Below are positions 30,444 through 39,051 of a DNA stretch of 50,586 nucleotides, in pieces. Both the position numbers and the translations under genes were made by a program. This DNA is from Alphaproteobacteria bacterium (GTDB lineage Bacteria; Pseudomonadota; Alphaproteobacteria; VGDZ01). The stretch lies in the NCBI GenBank assembly GCA_016869515.1, contig VGDZ01000015.1, forward strand, positions 1-50,586. Reading direction: 5' to 3'. The notes under the pieces were generated by a model that made no database searches, was not told where the DNA came from, and was given only the letters and a program-made list of their open reading frames with translations. Within the stretch, counting starts at the first letter, position 1, and every line of letters starts with the position of its first letter.

Positions 30444-31190
30444 ATGAATCGCTACGATTTCACCGGCCGGACGGCGGTTGTCACCGGCGGCGCGACCGGC
30501 ATCGGCTTGGCTTGCGCCAATCGCATTGTCAGCGGCGGCGGCGTGGTGGCGATTTGGGACCGCGATCAGAAGCGGGCGGAGGAAGCGCTCAAGGTGTTGG
30601 GCGGGCAGGGTATCACGGTGACGTGCGACGTCGCCGACGAGGAGTCGGTGCATGGCGCTGCCCAAGGCACCGAGCGCGCATTCGGCCAGATCGACATCTT
30701 GATCGCTTCGGCCGGCATCACCGGCCCCAATCGCAAGACCTGGGAATACGATCTGCGCGATTGGAACCAGGTGATGGCGATCGATCTGACCGGCGTCTTC
30801 CTGTGCTGCAAGGCGATCGTGCCCGGCATGATGGCGCGCGGGTACGGCCGGATAGTCAATATTGCCTCCGTCGCAGGCAAGGAGGGCAACCCCAACGCAC
30901 CGGCCTACAGCGCCGCCAAGGCCGGGCTGATCGGCTTGACCAAGTCGCTGGGCAAGGAACTGGCGGGTACCGGCGTGACCTGCAATTGCGTCACCCCGGC
31001 CGCGGTCAAGACCGAGATGTTCAGCCAGATGACCGACCAGCATATCCAATTCATGCTGTCCAAGATCCCGATGAACCGCTTCGGCACGGTCGAAGAGATC
31101 GCCGCCCTGGTCGCCTGGCTGGCCAGCGCCGAATGCAGCTTTTCGACCGGGGCTGTGTTCGACTGCTCGGGCGGCCGGGCGACCTATTGA
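30444..31190 (+). CDS. Short-chain dehydrogenase/reductase, 3-oxoacyl-ACP reductase-like
   Basis: The 248-residue NAD(P)-dependent oxidoreductase has the SDR glycine motif TGGATGIG at about residues 13-20, the NAG-equivalent ASAG, the catalytic serine in VNIASVAG and the YxxxK in YSAAKAG. The family covers sugar, alcohol and acyl reductases; the substrate is not evident, though a sugar ABC transporter follows. The start is ATG at 30444 with AAAGGA ten bases upstream; a longer frame to 30318 is antisense to the pentapeptide gene. The stop overlaps the next start by one base (TGATG). Confidence 0.88.
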   Translation: MNRYDFTGRTAVVTGGATGIGLACANRIVSGGGVVAIWDRDQKRAEEALKVLGGQGITVTCDVADEESVHGAAQGTERAFGQIDILIASAGITGPNRKTWEYDLRDWNQVMAIDLTGVFLCCKAIVPGMMARGYGRIVNIASVAGKEGNPNAPAYSAAKAGLIGLTKSLGKELAGTGVTCNCVTPAAVKTEMFSQMTDQHIQFMLSKIPMNRFGTVEEIAALVAWLASAECSFSTGAVFDCSGGRATY

Positions 31191-31627
31191 TGCGCGGCAT
31201 CGCCTGGATCCTGCTGCCGCTGTTCTTGGCCGGATGCCCCTGGCCGCAGTTCGGACCCAACCCGCCCGATCCGACGCCGCTGCCGGGCGTGCTGGGCTAC
31301 GGTCAGGCGCGCGCGCGTTTGGTCGACACGACCCAGGACGGCACCCTGGCCGATGGCCGGCGCTATCGGCTCTATCTTTGGGACAACGGCCTGGCCGAGC
31401 GCCGCATCGGCCAAGGCGAGGTCGAATTGGCGCGCTGGGAAATCGTCCAGGCCTCGCGCGAATACGGCTTTCATCTGTGCTTGAACTGGACGGTGGTAGC
31501 GAGCGGCGACCGGCGCACGTGTCTCTTCGCCCATCAATTGCCCGAGGGCGTGCGCTGGCACCGCGCCGAGGACCGCGCCGAGTTCGCGCTGGTACGCACA
31601 TATCTCAGGGGCCGGCGGCTGGAGTAA
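31190..31627 (+). CDS. Small lipoprotein of unknown function
   Basis: The 145-residue product starts with a lipoprotein signal, MRGIAWILLPLFLAGCPWPQ, with the lipobox LAGC giving a lipidated Cys16. The mature part begins with a Pro-rich linker (PNPPDPTPLPG) and continues with a charged domain containing GRRYRLYLWDNGLAERRIGQ. I do not recognise the family. It should be anchored on the periplasmic side of a membrane. The ATG overlaps the SDR stop as TGATG, so the two are likely coupled, and the ABC transporter genes begin 66 bases downstream. Confidence 0.75.
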   Translation: MRGIAWILLPLFLAGCPWPQFGPNPPDPTPLPGVLGYGQARARLVDTTQDGTLADGRRYRLYLWDNGLAERRIGQGEVELARWEIVQASREYGFHLCLNWTVVASGDRRTCLFAHQLPEGVRWHRAEDRAEFALVRTYLRGRRLE

Positions 31628-31693
31628 TCCTTGTCGTCCCGTCCGCGACCCGATAGGGTCTGGGCCGGGTGAGTTCTGGGGGTCGCTTCTCGT

Positions 31694-32752
31694 ATGGCAA
31701 CGGTGGAAGTAAAGGCGGCGCGCAAGTCCTTCGGCGCGACCGAAGTCCTGCATGGCGTGGACATCGACATAGCCGACGGGGCGTTTTGTGTCCTGGTCGG
31801 CCCTTCGGGCTGCGGCAAATCCACGCTGCTGCGCATGATCGCCGGCCTGGAGCACGTCACCGGCGGCGAGATCAGGATCGGCGGCAAGGTGGTCAACGAC
31901 GTTCCGCCCAAGGAACGCGACATCGCCATGGTGTTCCAGAACTACGCGCTCTATCCGCACATGACGGTGCGCGAGAACCTGGCGTTCTCGCTCAAGCTGC
32001 GCGGCGCCGATCGGGCCACCATCGCCGAACGGGTCAAGACCGCGGCCGACATCCTTGGCCTCAGCCAACTGCTCGAACGCTTTCCGCGCCAGCTTTCGGG
32101 CGGCCAACGCCAGCGCGTCGCCATGGGCCGCGCCATTGTCCGCAATCCCCAGGTCTTCCTGTTCGACGAGCCCTTGAGCAATCTCGACGCCAAACTGCGG
32201 GTGCAGATGCGGACCGAGATCAAGGCTCTGCACCAGCGCCTCAAGACCACCTCGATCTACGTCACCCACGACCAGATCGAGGCCATGACCATGGCCGACA
32301 TGATCGTGGTCATGCATGACGGCCGGGTCGAGCAGATCGGCGCGCCGCTCGAGCTCTACGACCGGCCGGCCAACCTGTTCGTCGCCGGCTTCATCGGCTC
32401 GCCGGCGATGAACTTCATATCCGGCCAGCAGAAGAACGGCGCCGTGATCGCGGCCGACGGCACCGCCTTGCCGCTGCCCGGCGCGGTGGCGCGCCAGGAC
32501 GGACGATCGGTGATCTACGGCGTGCGTCCCGAGCACCTGGTGCTGGCCGGCCCGAGCGAGGGCGTCCCCGCCACGGTCGATGTGGTCGAGCCGACCGGAG
32601 CCGATACCCAAGTCTTCACCACCATGGCCGGGCAGGCGGTGGCAGCGGTGTTCACCGAGCGCCACGAATTCAAGCCGGGGGACCGCATCGCCCTCAGGCC
32701 GCGGCTGGAGGCGGTGCATGTCTTCGACGCCGCCAGCGGCCAGCGCATCTAG
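31694..32752 (+). CDS. Sugar ABC transporter ATP-binding protein, CUT1 (UgpC/MalK-like)
   Basis: The 352-residue ATPase energises a carbohydrate uptake system. It has Walker [10 protein letters not shown] near residue 37, the Q-loop [13 protein letters not shown], the signature [14 protein letters not shown], Walker [13 protein letters not shown] and the switch histidine in [16 protein letters not shown]-terminal TOBE regulatory domain follows from about residue 235 ([22 protein letters not shown]), as in MalK/UgpC. It begins an operon with the binding protein and two permeases; this order, with the ATPase first, is common in alphaproteobacteria. Confidence 0.94.
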   Translation: MATVEVKAARKSFGATEVLHGVDIDIADGAFCVLVGPSGCGKSTLLRMIAGLEHVTGGEIRIGGKVVNDVPPKERDIAMVFQNYALYPHMTVRENLAFSLKLRGADRATIAERVKTAADILGLSQLLERFPRQLSGGQRQRVAMGRAIVRNPQVFLFDEPLSNLDAKLRVQMRTEIKALHQRLKTTSIYVTHDQIEAMTMADMIVVMHDGRVEQIGAPLELYDRPANLFVAGFIGSPAMNFISGQQKNGAVIAADGTALPLPGAVARQDGRSVIYGVRPEHLVLAGPSEGVPATVDVVEPTGADTQVFTTMAGQAVAAVFTERHEFKPGDRIALRPRLEAVHVFDAASGQRI

Positions 32753-32792
32753 TTTTCTACGCGAACAACCGACAACCGAGGAGGAAACACGC

Positions 32793-34109
32793 ATGACCAA
32801 GATCACCCGTCGCGACGCCATCAGGACCGGTGCCACGCTGCTGGCGGCACCCGCGATCCTGACCTATTCGCTGCGCAGCGAAGCGCAGGAATTGGCGCTC
32901 GAAGCCGAGAAGGGCGCGACGTTGCGCGTGCTGCGGCCGTCCAAGTTCGTCCAAGGCGACGAGAACCTTTGGCTGGCCAACACCGAGAAGTTCAGCAAGC
33001 AGTTCGGCATCCCGGTCAAGGTCGAAAGCGAGGGCTGGGAAGATCTGCGGCCCAAGTCGGCGGTGGCGGCCAATGTCGGCCGCGGCCCCGACATCGTCTA
33101 CGGCTGGCACGACGACGCCCATCAATACCCCGAGAAGCTGGCCAATCTCAGCGACGTCGCCACCTATCTCGACAAGAAATACGGTGGCTTCTACGACGTC
33201 TGCAAGAAATACGGCATGCGCCGCGGCCAATGGATCTCGGTGCCGCTGGGCGCCGCCGGCTCGAAGATGGTCTATCGCGCGTCGTGGCTGAAGGAAGCCG
33301 GCCACACCGCCTTCCCCAAGGATTTGCCGGGCTTCCTCAAGGTCTGCCAGGACCTCAAGCGCATCAACAAACCGGCCGGCATGGCGCTGGGCAACGCCGT
33401 CGGCGATGCCAATGGCTGGTGCCATTGGATCGTGTGGGCGCATGGCGGCCGCATGGTCGACGACAAGGATCGCGTCGTCATCAACAGCGCCGAGACCATC
33501 AAGGCGCTGGACTACGTGCGCGAGCTTTACCAGACCTTCGTCCCCGGCACGCTGTCCTGGCTGGATCCGTCGAACAACAAGGCCTTCCTCGACGGCCAGC
33601 TCTCGCTGACCAACAACGGCATCTCGGTCTACTACGCCGCCAAGAACTCGACCGACGCCACCGTCAAGGCGATGGCCGAGGACATCCAGCACGCCGACTA
33701 TCCGGTCGGGCCGGTCGGCAAGCCGACCGAGCTCAACCTGATCGTCAACGCCATGTTGTTCCGCTACTCGAAGTTCCCGAAGGCGGCCAAGAAATACATC
33801 GCCTTCATGATGGAGAAGGAGCAGTACGAGCCCTGGCAGGAGGCCTCGATCGGCTATTTCAGCCAACCCTTGCGCGAGTACGAGAAGAGCAAGATCTGGA
33901 CCTCCGATCCCAAGCACACGCCCTATCGCGGCACGCTGTCGAACATGCTGTGGTCGGGCTACGGCGGTTCGCCGGGATACGCCTCGGCCGCGGTGCTGGC
34001 CGATTTCATCATGGTCAACATGGTGGCGGCGGCGGCGTCGGGCGCCAAGTCCTCGCGCGACGCGGCGGCCGAGGCCCAGAAGCGGGCCGAGCGCTACTAC
34101 AAGATCTGA
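32793..34109 (+). CDS. Sugar ABC transporter substrate-binding protein, family 1, with twin-arginine signal
   Basis: The 438-residue periplasmic protein binds the ligand for the adjacent CUT1 transporter. The N-terminus TKITRRDAIRTGATLLAAPA has a twin-arginine pair before a hydrophobic stretch, suggesting Tat export of a folded protein, with cleavage near residue 30. The SBP_bac_1 features are visible in RGPDIVYGWHDD, VPLGAAGSKMVYR and the C-terminal PLREYEKSKIW. The start at 32793 has a clear GAGGAGGA ribosome site at 32778; the open frame upstream overlaps the ATPase gene. The ligand is not evident. Confidence 0.92.
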   Translation: MTKITRRDAIRTGATLLAAPAILTYSLRSEAQELALEAEKGATLRVLRPSKFVQGDENLWLANTEKFSKQFGIPVKVESEGWEDLRPKSAVAANVGRGPDIVYGWHDDAHQYPEKLANLSDVATYLDKKYGGFYDVCKKYGMRRGQWISVPLGAAGSKMVYRASWLKEAGHTAFPKDLPGFLKVCQDLKRINKPAGMALGNAVGDANGWCHWIVWAHGGRMVDDKDRVVINSAETIKALDYVRELYQTFVPGTLSWLDPSNNKAFLDGQLSLTNNGISVYYAAKNSTDATVKAMAEDIQHADYPVGPVGKPTELNLIVNAMLFRYSKFPKAAKKYIAFMMEKEQYEPWQEASIGYFSQPLREYEKSKIWTSDPKHTPYRGTLSNMLWSGYGGSPGYASAAVLADFIMVNMVAAAASGAKSSRDAAAEAQKRAERYYKI

Positions 34110-34165
34110 GCGGCGGGATGGCGGGGATCGTTGCGGTCCCCGCCACCCGTCTTTCCTAGGCAGTC

Positions 34166-35116
34166 ATGTCCCAAGGCGTGATCGACGGCGGCCTCAAGCC
34201 GCCAGCTTTTCCGGCGCTGGCGCGAGCGCTGGACAATCGACTCGTGCTCTCGGCGATTTTCATGTTCCCGGCGCTGTCGATCCTACTCGTCTTTCTGACC
34301 TATCCGCTCGGGCTGGGCGTATGGATGGGATTCACCGACGCGCGGGTCGGCCGGCCGGGCGAGTTCATCGGGCTTGAGAATTACGTTTCCCTGTTCCAGG
34401 ACAGCGTGTTCCTGCTGTCAGTGTTCAACACCCTGGTCTACACCGCCATCGCCACGGTGCTGAAGTTCGGCCTCGGTCTGTGGCTGGCCTTGCTGCTCAA
34501 CAACGCCCTGCCGTTCAAGGCCATCATCCGCGCCGTGGTGTTGTTGCCCTACATCGTGCCGACGGTGCTGTCGGCGATCGCGTTCTGGTGGATCTACGAT
34601 CCCCAGTTCTCGATCGTCTCCTGGGCGCTGAAGCAGTTCGGCCTGATCGACCGCTATATCGACTTCCTGGGCGAGCCTTGGAACGCGCGCTGGTCGGTGA
34701 TCGTCGCCAATGTCTGGCGCGGCATTCCCTTCGTCGCCATCTGCCTCTTGGCCGGGCTGCAGACGATTTCGCCCTCGCTTTACGAGGCGGCGGCGCTGGA
34801 CGGCGCCAATGCCTGGCAACGCTTCCGTCACGTCACGGTGCCGATGCTGATGCCGATCCTGTCGGTGGTGCTGACCTTTTCGGTGTTGTTCACCTTCACC
34901 GATTTCCAGCTGATCTACGCCATCACCCGCGGCGGGCCGCTCAATTCGACCCATCTGATGGCGACGCTGGCCTTTCAGCGCGCCATTCCCGGGGGACAGA
35001 TGGGCGAAGGGGCGGCGATCGCCGTCGCCATGATCCCGTTCCTGGTCGCGGCCACTCTGTTCAGCTATTACGGGCTGCAGCGCCGCAAATGGCAGCAGGG
35101 CGAGAGCAATGACTGA
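34166..35116 (+). CDS. Sugar ABC transporter permease, MalF/UgpA type
   Basis: The 316-residue inner-membrane protein has about six hydrophobic segments and the EAA loop that docks the ATPase (LYEAAALDGANAWQRFRHVT near residue 205, followed by PMLMPIL). The first helix is preceded by a cytoplasmic segment of about 30 residues. It pairs with the second permease, whose start overlaps its last eight bases, to form the heteromeric channel. The pattern fits the CUT1 family. Confidence 0.93.
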   Translation: MSQGVIDGGLKPPAFPALARALDNRLVLSAIFMFPALSILLVFLTYPLGLGVWMGFTDARVGRPGEFIGLENYVSLFQDSVFLLSVFNTLVYTAIATVLKFGLGLWLALLLNNALPFKAIIRAVVLLPYIVPTVLSAIAFWWIYDPQFSIVSWALKQFGLIDRYIDFLGEPWNARWSVIVANVWRGIPFVAICLLAGLQTISPSLYEAAALDGANAWQRFRHVTVPMLMPILSVVLTFSVLFTFTDFQLIYAITRGGPLNSTHLMATLAFQRAIPGGQMGEGAAIAVAMIPFLVAATLFSYYGLQRRKWQQGESND

Positions 35117-36005
35117 CGTCGCGCGCGATGCTGCTCCGGCGGCGGTCGATTCGACCGGCATGTCCTATCTGCAGACCCTGCCGCGGCGGGTGGTGACGCT
35201 CTATCTGCCGCTGGCGATTTTCGTCTTCGTGCTGCTGTTCCCGTTCTATTGGATGGGCATCACCACCTTCAAGCCGAACGACGAGATCTACAATTTCTCG
35301 GCCAACAATCCGTTCTGGATCAGGAATCCGACCCTGGCCAACGTCGAGAAGCTTCTGTTCCGCACCGAATACCCGGAGTGGCTGTTGAACACCATGGTGG
35401 TGGCGATTTCGGCCACCTGTCTTTCGATCTTCGCCAGCGTTCTCGCCGCCTATGCCATCACGCGCTTGCGCTTCCGTGGCGCCGAGACCACGGGACTCTT
35501 GATCTTCTTGGCTTATCTGGTGCCGCCCTCGATCCTGTTCATTCCTCTGGCGACGATCGTCTATGGCATGGGGATCTACGACACCAACTGGGCCTTGATC
35601 CTGACCTACCCGACTTTCCTGATTCCGTTCTGCACCTGGCTGATGATGGGTTATTTCAAGACCATCCCCTACGAACTCGAGGAATGCGCTCTGATCGACG
35701 GCGCCACGCGCCTCCAGATTCTCTGGAAAATCACCTTGCCGCTTTCGGTGCCGGGGTTGATCTCGGCCGGAATATTCGCCTTCACCCTGTCCTGGAACGA
35801 GTTCATCTACGCGCTGGCTTTCATCTCGTCCTCGGAAAACAAGACCGTGCCGGTCGGTGTGCTGACCCAGTTGGTCGAGGGCGACGTCTATCACTGGGGC
35901 GCGTTGATGGCAGGCGCCTTGTTCGGCTCGCTCCCGGTTGCCGTATTCTATTCGTTCTTTGTCGACTATTACGTTGCCAGCATGACGGGTGCCGTCAAGG
36001 AGTGA
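35109..36005 (+). CDS. Sugar ABC transporter permease, MalG/UgpE type
   Basis: The 298-residue second permease subunit has six hydrophobic segments and the EAA-type loop seen as LEECALIDGATRLQILWKIT near residue 200. The family pattern FPFYWMGITTFKPNDEIY follows the first helix, and SWNEFIYALAFI is typical of MalG-like proteins. The start at 35109 overlaps the upstream permease by eight bases. It is the last gene of the transporter operon; the hemA regulatory region begins right after it. Confidence 0.93.
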   Translation: MTDVARDAAPAAVDSTGMSYLQTLPRRVVTLYLPLAIFVFVLLFPFYWMGITTFKPNDEIYNFSANNPFWIRNPTLANVEKLLFRTEYPEWLLNTMVVAISATCLSIFASVLAAYAITRLRFRGAETTGLLIFLAYLVPPSILFIPLATIVYGMGIYDTNWALILTYPTFLIPFCTWLMMGYFKTIPYELEECALIDGATRLQILWKITLPLSVPGLISAGIFAFTLSWNEFIYALAFISSSENKTVPVGVLTQLVEGDVYHWGALMAGALFGSLPVAVFYSFFVDYYVASMTGAVKE

Positions 36006-36024
36006 CGGAACCGGGAATCCGAGT

Positions 36025-36066
36025 TTGACCCAAATCAATACCTGTTAGGCCGAAAGGCCATATTGG
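36025..36066 (+). promoter_or_regulatory. FNR/FixK-type box and promoter candidate for hemA
   Basis: TTGAC-CCAA-ATCAA at 36025-36038 matches the FNR/FixK consensus TTGAT-N4-ATCAA at nine of ten positions. Its centre lies so that a class II promoter (site at -41.5) would start near 36073 and place the -10 element at 36061-36066, where TATTGG is found. The hairpin GGCC-GAAA-GGCC (36048-36059) lies between. FnrL control of hemA is known in Rhodobacter. The leader would be about 47 bases. Confidence 0.65.
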
Positions 36067-36119
36067 GGAATGGAATTAGGGCTGCTAATGTGGTGTTAAC
36101 CCTTAACCAGGGGGAAGGT

Positions 36120-37361
36120 ATGGATTACGAAAAAGTCTTTCGCGATGCCGTGGCCAAGGTTCGGGGCGAAGGCCGTTACCGCATCTTCCACGACATCGAG
36201 CGCCGCGCCGGCCAGTTCCCGCGCGCGGTGCGCCATGCCCCCGACGGCACGGTCAAGGACATCGTGGTGTGGTGCTCGAACGACTATTTGGGAATGGGCC
36301 AGAATCCGCAGGTGATCGCGGCGATGGAAAAGGCGCTGGAGAGCGTCGGCGCCGGCTCGGGCGGAACCCGCAACATCTCCGGCACCAACCACTATCACGT
36401 GCTGCTCGAGCGCGAACTCTCCGAACTGCACGGCAAGGAAGCCGCGCTCTTGTTCACCTCGGGCTACATCTCGAACCAGGCGACGCTTTCGACCCTGGCC
36501 AATCTGCTGCCCGGCTGCGTGATTTTTTCCGATGCGCTCAACCACGCCTCGATGATCGAGGGCATGCGCCAGTCCAAGGCCCAGCGCCGCGTGTTTCGTC
36601 ACAACGACGTCAAACATCTCGATAGCCTGCTGGCGGCCGAGGATCCCAGGGCGCCCAAGCTGGTGGCGTTCGAATCGGTCTATTCGATGGACGGCGACAT
36701 CGCGCCGATCCACGACCTGTGCGACGTGGCCGACAAGCACAACGCCATGACCTATCTCGACGAAGTGCATGCGGTCGGAATGTACGGCGCGCATGGCGGC
36801 GGCGTGTCCGAACGCGAAGCGGCGGCGCATCGCCTGACGGTGATCGAAGGCACGCTGGCCAAGGCCTTCGGCGTCATGGGCGGCTACATCGCCGCCTCGG
36901 CCGCGCTGTGCGATGCGGTGCGGTCCTATGCCTCGGGCTTCATCTTCACCACCTCGCTGGCGCCGGTGCTGGCGGCGGGCGCGCTGGAAAGCGTGCGCCA
37001 TCTGCGCCGTTCGACGCTCGAACGCGAGCGCCATCAGGAACGCGCGGCCACTCTCAAGCGACTCCTGACCGAGGCCGGGCTGCCGGTAATGGATTCGGTC
37101 TCGCACATCGTGCCGGTGATGGTGGGCGATGCCGCTTTGGTCAAGCAGGCCTCGGACGAGCTGCTCGAGCGCCACGGCATCTATGTCCAGCCGATCAATT
37201 ATCCGACCGTGCCGCGCGGCACCGAACGGCTGCGCTTCACGCCCTCGCCGCTGCACGACGATGCCATGATGATGCATCTGGTGCGGGCGTTGGACGAAGT
37301 CTGGTCGCGGCTGGAATTGCCGCGCGCCAACAGCGTCGCTGCCGCCCGCGCCGTGGCCTGA
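36120..37361 (+). CDS. hemA: 5-aminolevulinate synthase
   Basis: This PLP enzyme condenses glycine and succinyl-CoA to 5-aminolevulinate, the first step of heme synthesis in alphaproteobacteria (Shemin route). The 413-residue product starts [18 protein letters not shown] and has [14 protein letters not shown], the glycine-rich [29 protein letters not shown], and the PLP lysine K248 in [14 protein letters not shown]. Length is typical. ATG 36120 follows a GGGGGAAGG ribosome site; an open frame extends to 36063 but lacks similarity. An FNR/FixK-like box lies upstream, suggesting oxygen control. Confidence 0.97.
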   Translation: MDYEKVFRDAVAKVRGEGRYRIFHDIERRAGQFPRAVRHAPDGTVKDIVVWCSNDYLGMGQNPQVIAAMEKALESVGAGSGGTRNISGTNHYHVLLERELSELHGKEAALLFTSGYISNQATLSTLANLLPGCVIFSDALNHASMIEGMRQSKAQRRVFRHNDVKHLDSLLAAEDPRAPKLVAFESVYSMDGDIAPIHDLCDVADKHNAMTYLDEVHAVGMYGAHGGGVSEREAAAHRLTVIEGTLAKAFGVMGGYIAASAALCDAVRSYASGFIFTTSLAPVLAAGALESVRHLRRSTLERERHQERAATLKRLLTEAGLPVMDSVSHIVPVMVGDAALVKQASDELLERHGIYVQPINYPTVPRGTERLRFTPSPLHDDAMMMHLVRALDEVWSRLELPRANSVAAARAVA

Positions 37362-37371
37362 CCCCGGCGGC

Positions 37372-37575
37372 ATGGCCGGGGCGAGGGACGACGGGTACAT
37401 CATCGAGTTCCATCGCGTCGGCGCGTTCGTGCGGGTCTCGGCCATGGACCCGGCGACCCTGACCGAAGTTTCGATCGTCGGCTCGCCGCGCGCCACCGAA
37501 GTCGAACTGACCCGCACTGCGGTCAACAAACTCAAATACATGCTGGCCAAGAAGGCCGGCCCGCCGGCCGCGTGA
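37372..37575 (+). CDS. Small conserved protein downstream of hemA (DUF6898-like)
   Basis: The 67-residue product contains DGYIIEFHRVGAFVRVSAMD and TEVSIVGSPRA, a compact mixed alpha/beta pattern I associate with short proteins encoded beside hemA in Rhodospirillales. Its function is unknown. It begins ten bases after the hemA stop, and its own stop overlaps the GTG start of the next small gene, so the three are likely cotranscribed. The DUF name is from memory and should be treated as tentative. Confidence 0.7.
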   Translation: MAGARDDGYIIEFHRVGAFVRVSAMDPATLTEVSIVGSPRATEVELTRTAVNKLKYMLAKKAGPPAA

Positions 37576-37877
37576 GCGATCCGCCGGTGCCTCCGCCGCG
37601 GCCGTCGGGCGCGGCGCGGTTGACGGTGGTGCGAGTCACCGGCCTCAGCCCGGTTGCCAAGCTTTACCTCGGCATCGGCATCCCGCTCGGGCTGGCGTTC
37701 TGGATCTCAAGCCTGGCGCAGGCTTTGATGCGAGGCGAGATCCTCACCGCGATCGTGATCCTGGTTCTGGGCGTGCTCTATGTCGCCTGGCGGGCGCTAT
37801 TATGGGGCCCGTCGCTGATCTGGCATTTTGCGTTCGGACAGGGCGGATTCTGGGACTGGGTGTTCAATCTGGGATGA
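37572..37877 (+). CDS. Small inner-membrane protein of unknown function (DUF6460-like)
   Basis: The 101-residue product has a Pro-rich cytoplasmic N-terminus (SDPPVPPPRPSGAARLTVVR) and two hydrophobic helices at about residues 33-50 and 57-77, ending with an aromatic tail WHFAFGQGGFWDWVFNLG. I do not know its role. It starts at a GTG at 37572 overlapping the stop of the preceding small gene as GTGA. The enzyme gene of the FAH family starts eight bases after its stop. The DUF name is tentative. Confidence 0.72.
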   Translation: MSDPPVPPPRPSGAARLTVVRVTGLSPVAKLYLGIGIPLGLAFWISSLAQALMRGEILTAIVILVLGVLYVAWRALLWGPSLIWHFAFGQGGFWDWVFNLG

Positions 37878-37884
37878 GGCGGGA

Positions 37885-39051
37885 ATGATCGGAACGCGAA
37901 GCGCGGCGCCAGGGGACGGAAATGCGGTGCTGCTGGGGCGGGCTTGGCGGCCCGATGTCGGAGGTCCGAGCATCGTCACCTTGCGTGGCGGCGAGGTAAT
38001 CGACATCACCGCCAAGGGCTCCGCCACCGCGCGCGATGTCTGCGAATTGGAAGATCCGGCCGGCTACGTCAGCGCCGCTTCGGGTCCAGTGCTTGGAACC
38101 GTCGCCGCGCTCTTGGCCAATTCCGACGAGCGCAAGCGCGATCACGCGCGGCCCTGGTTCCTGGCGCCGATCGACCTGCAGGCGATCAAGGCGGCGGGAG
38201 TGACTTTCGTCGACAGCCTGCTCGAGCGCGTGATCGAGGAGCAGGCGCGCGGCGCGCCCGAAAAGGCCGCCGACATCCGTCGCGAAGTCATGGCGCTGCT
38301 TGGCGGCGACCTGCGGTCGGTCAAGCCCGGCTCGGAGGCGGCGGCGCGGGTCAAGGCGGCGCTGGTCGCGCGCGGCGCCTGGTCGCAATACCTCGAAGTC
38401 GGCATCGGCCCCGATGCCGAGATCTTCACCAAGGCCCAGCCGCTGTCGGCGGTCGGGGCGGGAGCGTCGATCGGCATCCTGGCCGATTCGCGCTGGAACA
38501 ACCCCGAGCCCGAGCTGGTGCTGGCGATCGACAGTCGCCAGCGCATCAAGGGCGTGACGCTGGGCAACGACGTCAACCTGCGCGACTGGGAGGGACGTTC
38601 GGCTCTGCTGCTCGGCCGTGCCAAGGACAACAATGCCTCCTGCGCCATCGGTCCCTTCATCCGTTTGTTCGACCCCGGCTTCGGGCTGGATCGGGCCCGC
38701 CGCATCGACGTCGCGGTCGAGGTCGAAGGCGAGGACCGGTTTCGCCTAACCGGCACCAGCCCGATGCCGCGCATCAGCCGCGACTTCCTCGAACTCGCCG
38801 CCGCGGCGATGGGCGAGGCGCATCGCTATCCCGACGGCCTGGTGCTTTTCGTCGGCACCATGTTCGCGCCGATCCAGGACCGCGACCGTCCGGGCGAGGG
38901 CTTCACCCACAAGCCGGGCGACGTGGTCTCGATCGCCGCGTCCGAGCTCGGCTGTCTCTCCAACCGCGTCGCCCTGGTCGGCGAGACCGAGCCGTGGAGC
39001 TTCGGCTTGGCCGCGCTGATGCGCAACCTCGCCGCCCGCGGCCTGCTCTGA
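37885..39051 (+). CDS. Fumarylacetoacetate hydrolase-family enzyme, sugar-acid dehydratase-like
   Basis: The 388-residue protein has the FAH fold signatures: the metal-binding glutamate in NNPEPELVLAIDSRQ, the segment GNDVNLRDWEGRSALLLGRA, and the C-terminal GEGFTHKPGDVVSIAA. A long N-terminal domain of about 170 residues precedes the catalytic part, which is the plan of the XylX-type 2-keto-3-deoxy-pentonate dehydratases rather than of plain FAH hydrolases. The start is ATG at 37885 after a GAGGCGGG ribosome site. Dehydration of a keto-deoxy sugar acid is inferred from this likeness. It ends one base before the parE stop on the other strand. Confidence 0.8.
   Translation: MIGTRSAAPGDGNAVLLGRAWRPDVGGPSIVTLRGGEVIDITAKGSATARDVCELEDPAGYVSAASGPVLGTVAALLANSDERKRDHARPWFLAPIDLQAIKAAGVTFVDSLLERVIEEQARGAPEKAADIRREVMALLGGDLRSVKPGSEAAARVKAALVARGAWSQYLEVGIGPDAEIFTKAQPLSAVGAGASIGILADSRWNNPEPELVLAIDSRQRIKGVTLGNDVNLRDWEGRSALLLGRAKDNNASCAIGPFIRLFDPGFGLDRARRIDVAVEVEGEDRFRLTGTSPMPRISRDFLELAAAAMGEAHRYPDGLVLFVGTMFAPIQDRDRPGEGFTHKPGDVVSIAASELGCLSNRVALVGETEPWSFGLAALMRNLAARGLL

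Noticed and set aside
36094-36107. TTAACCCTTAACC before hemA as a CtrA site
   Set aside because: The two TTAA elements are only three bases apart, whereas CtrA sites need seven between them, and the position is downstream of the likely start.
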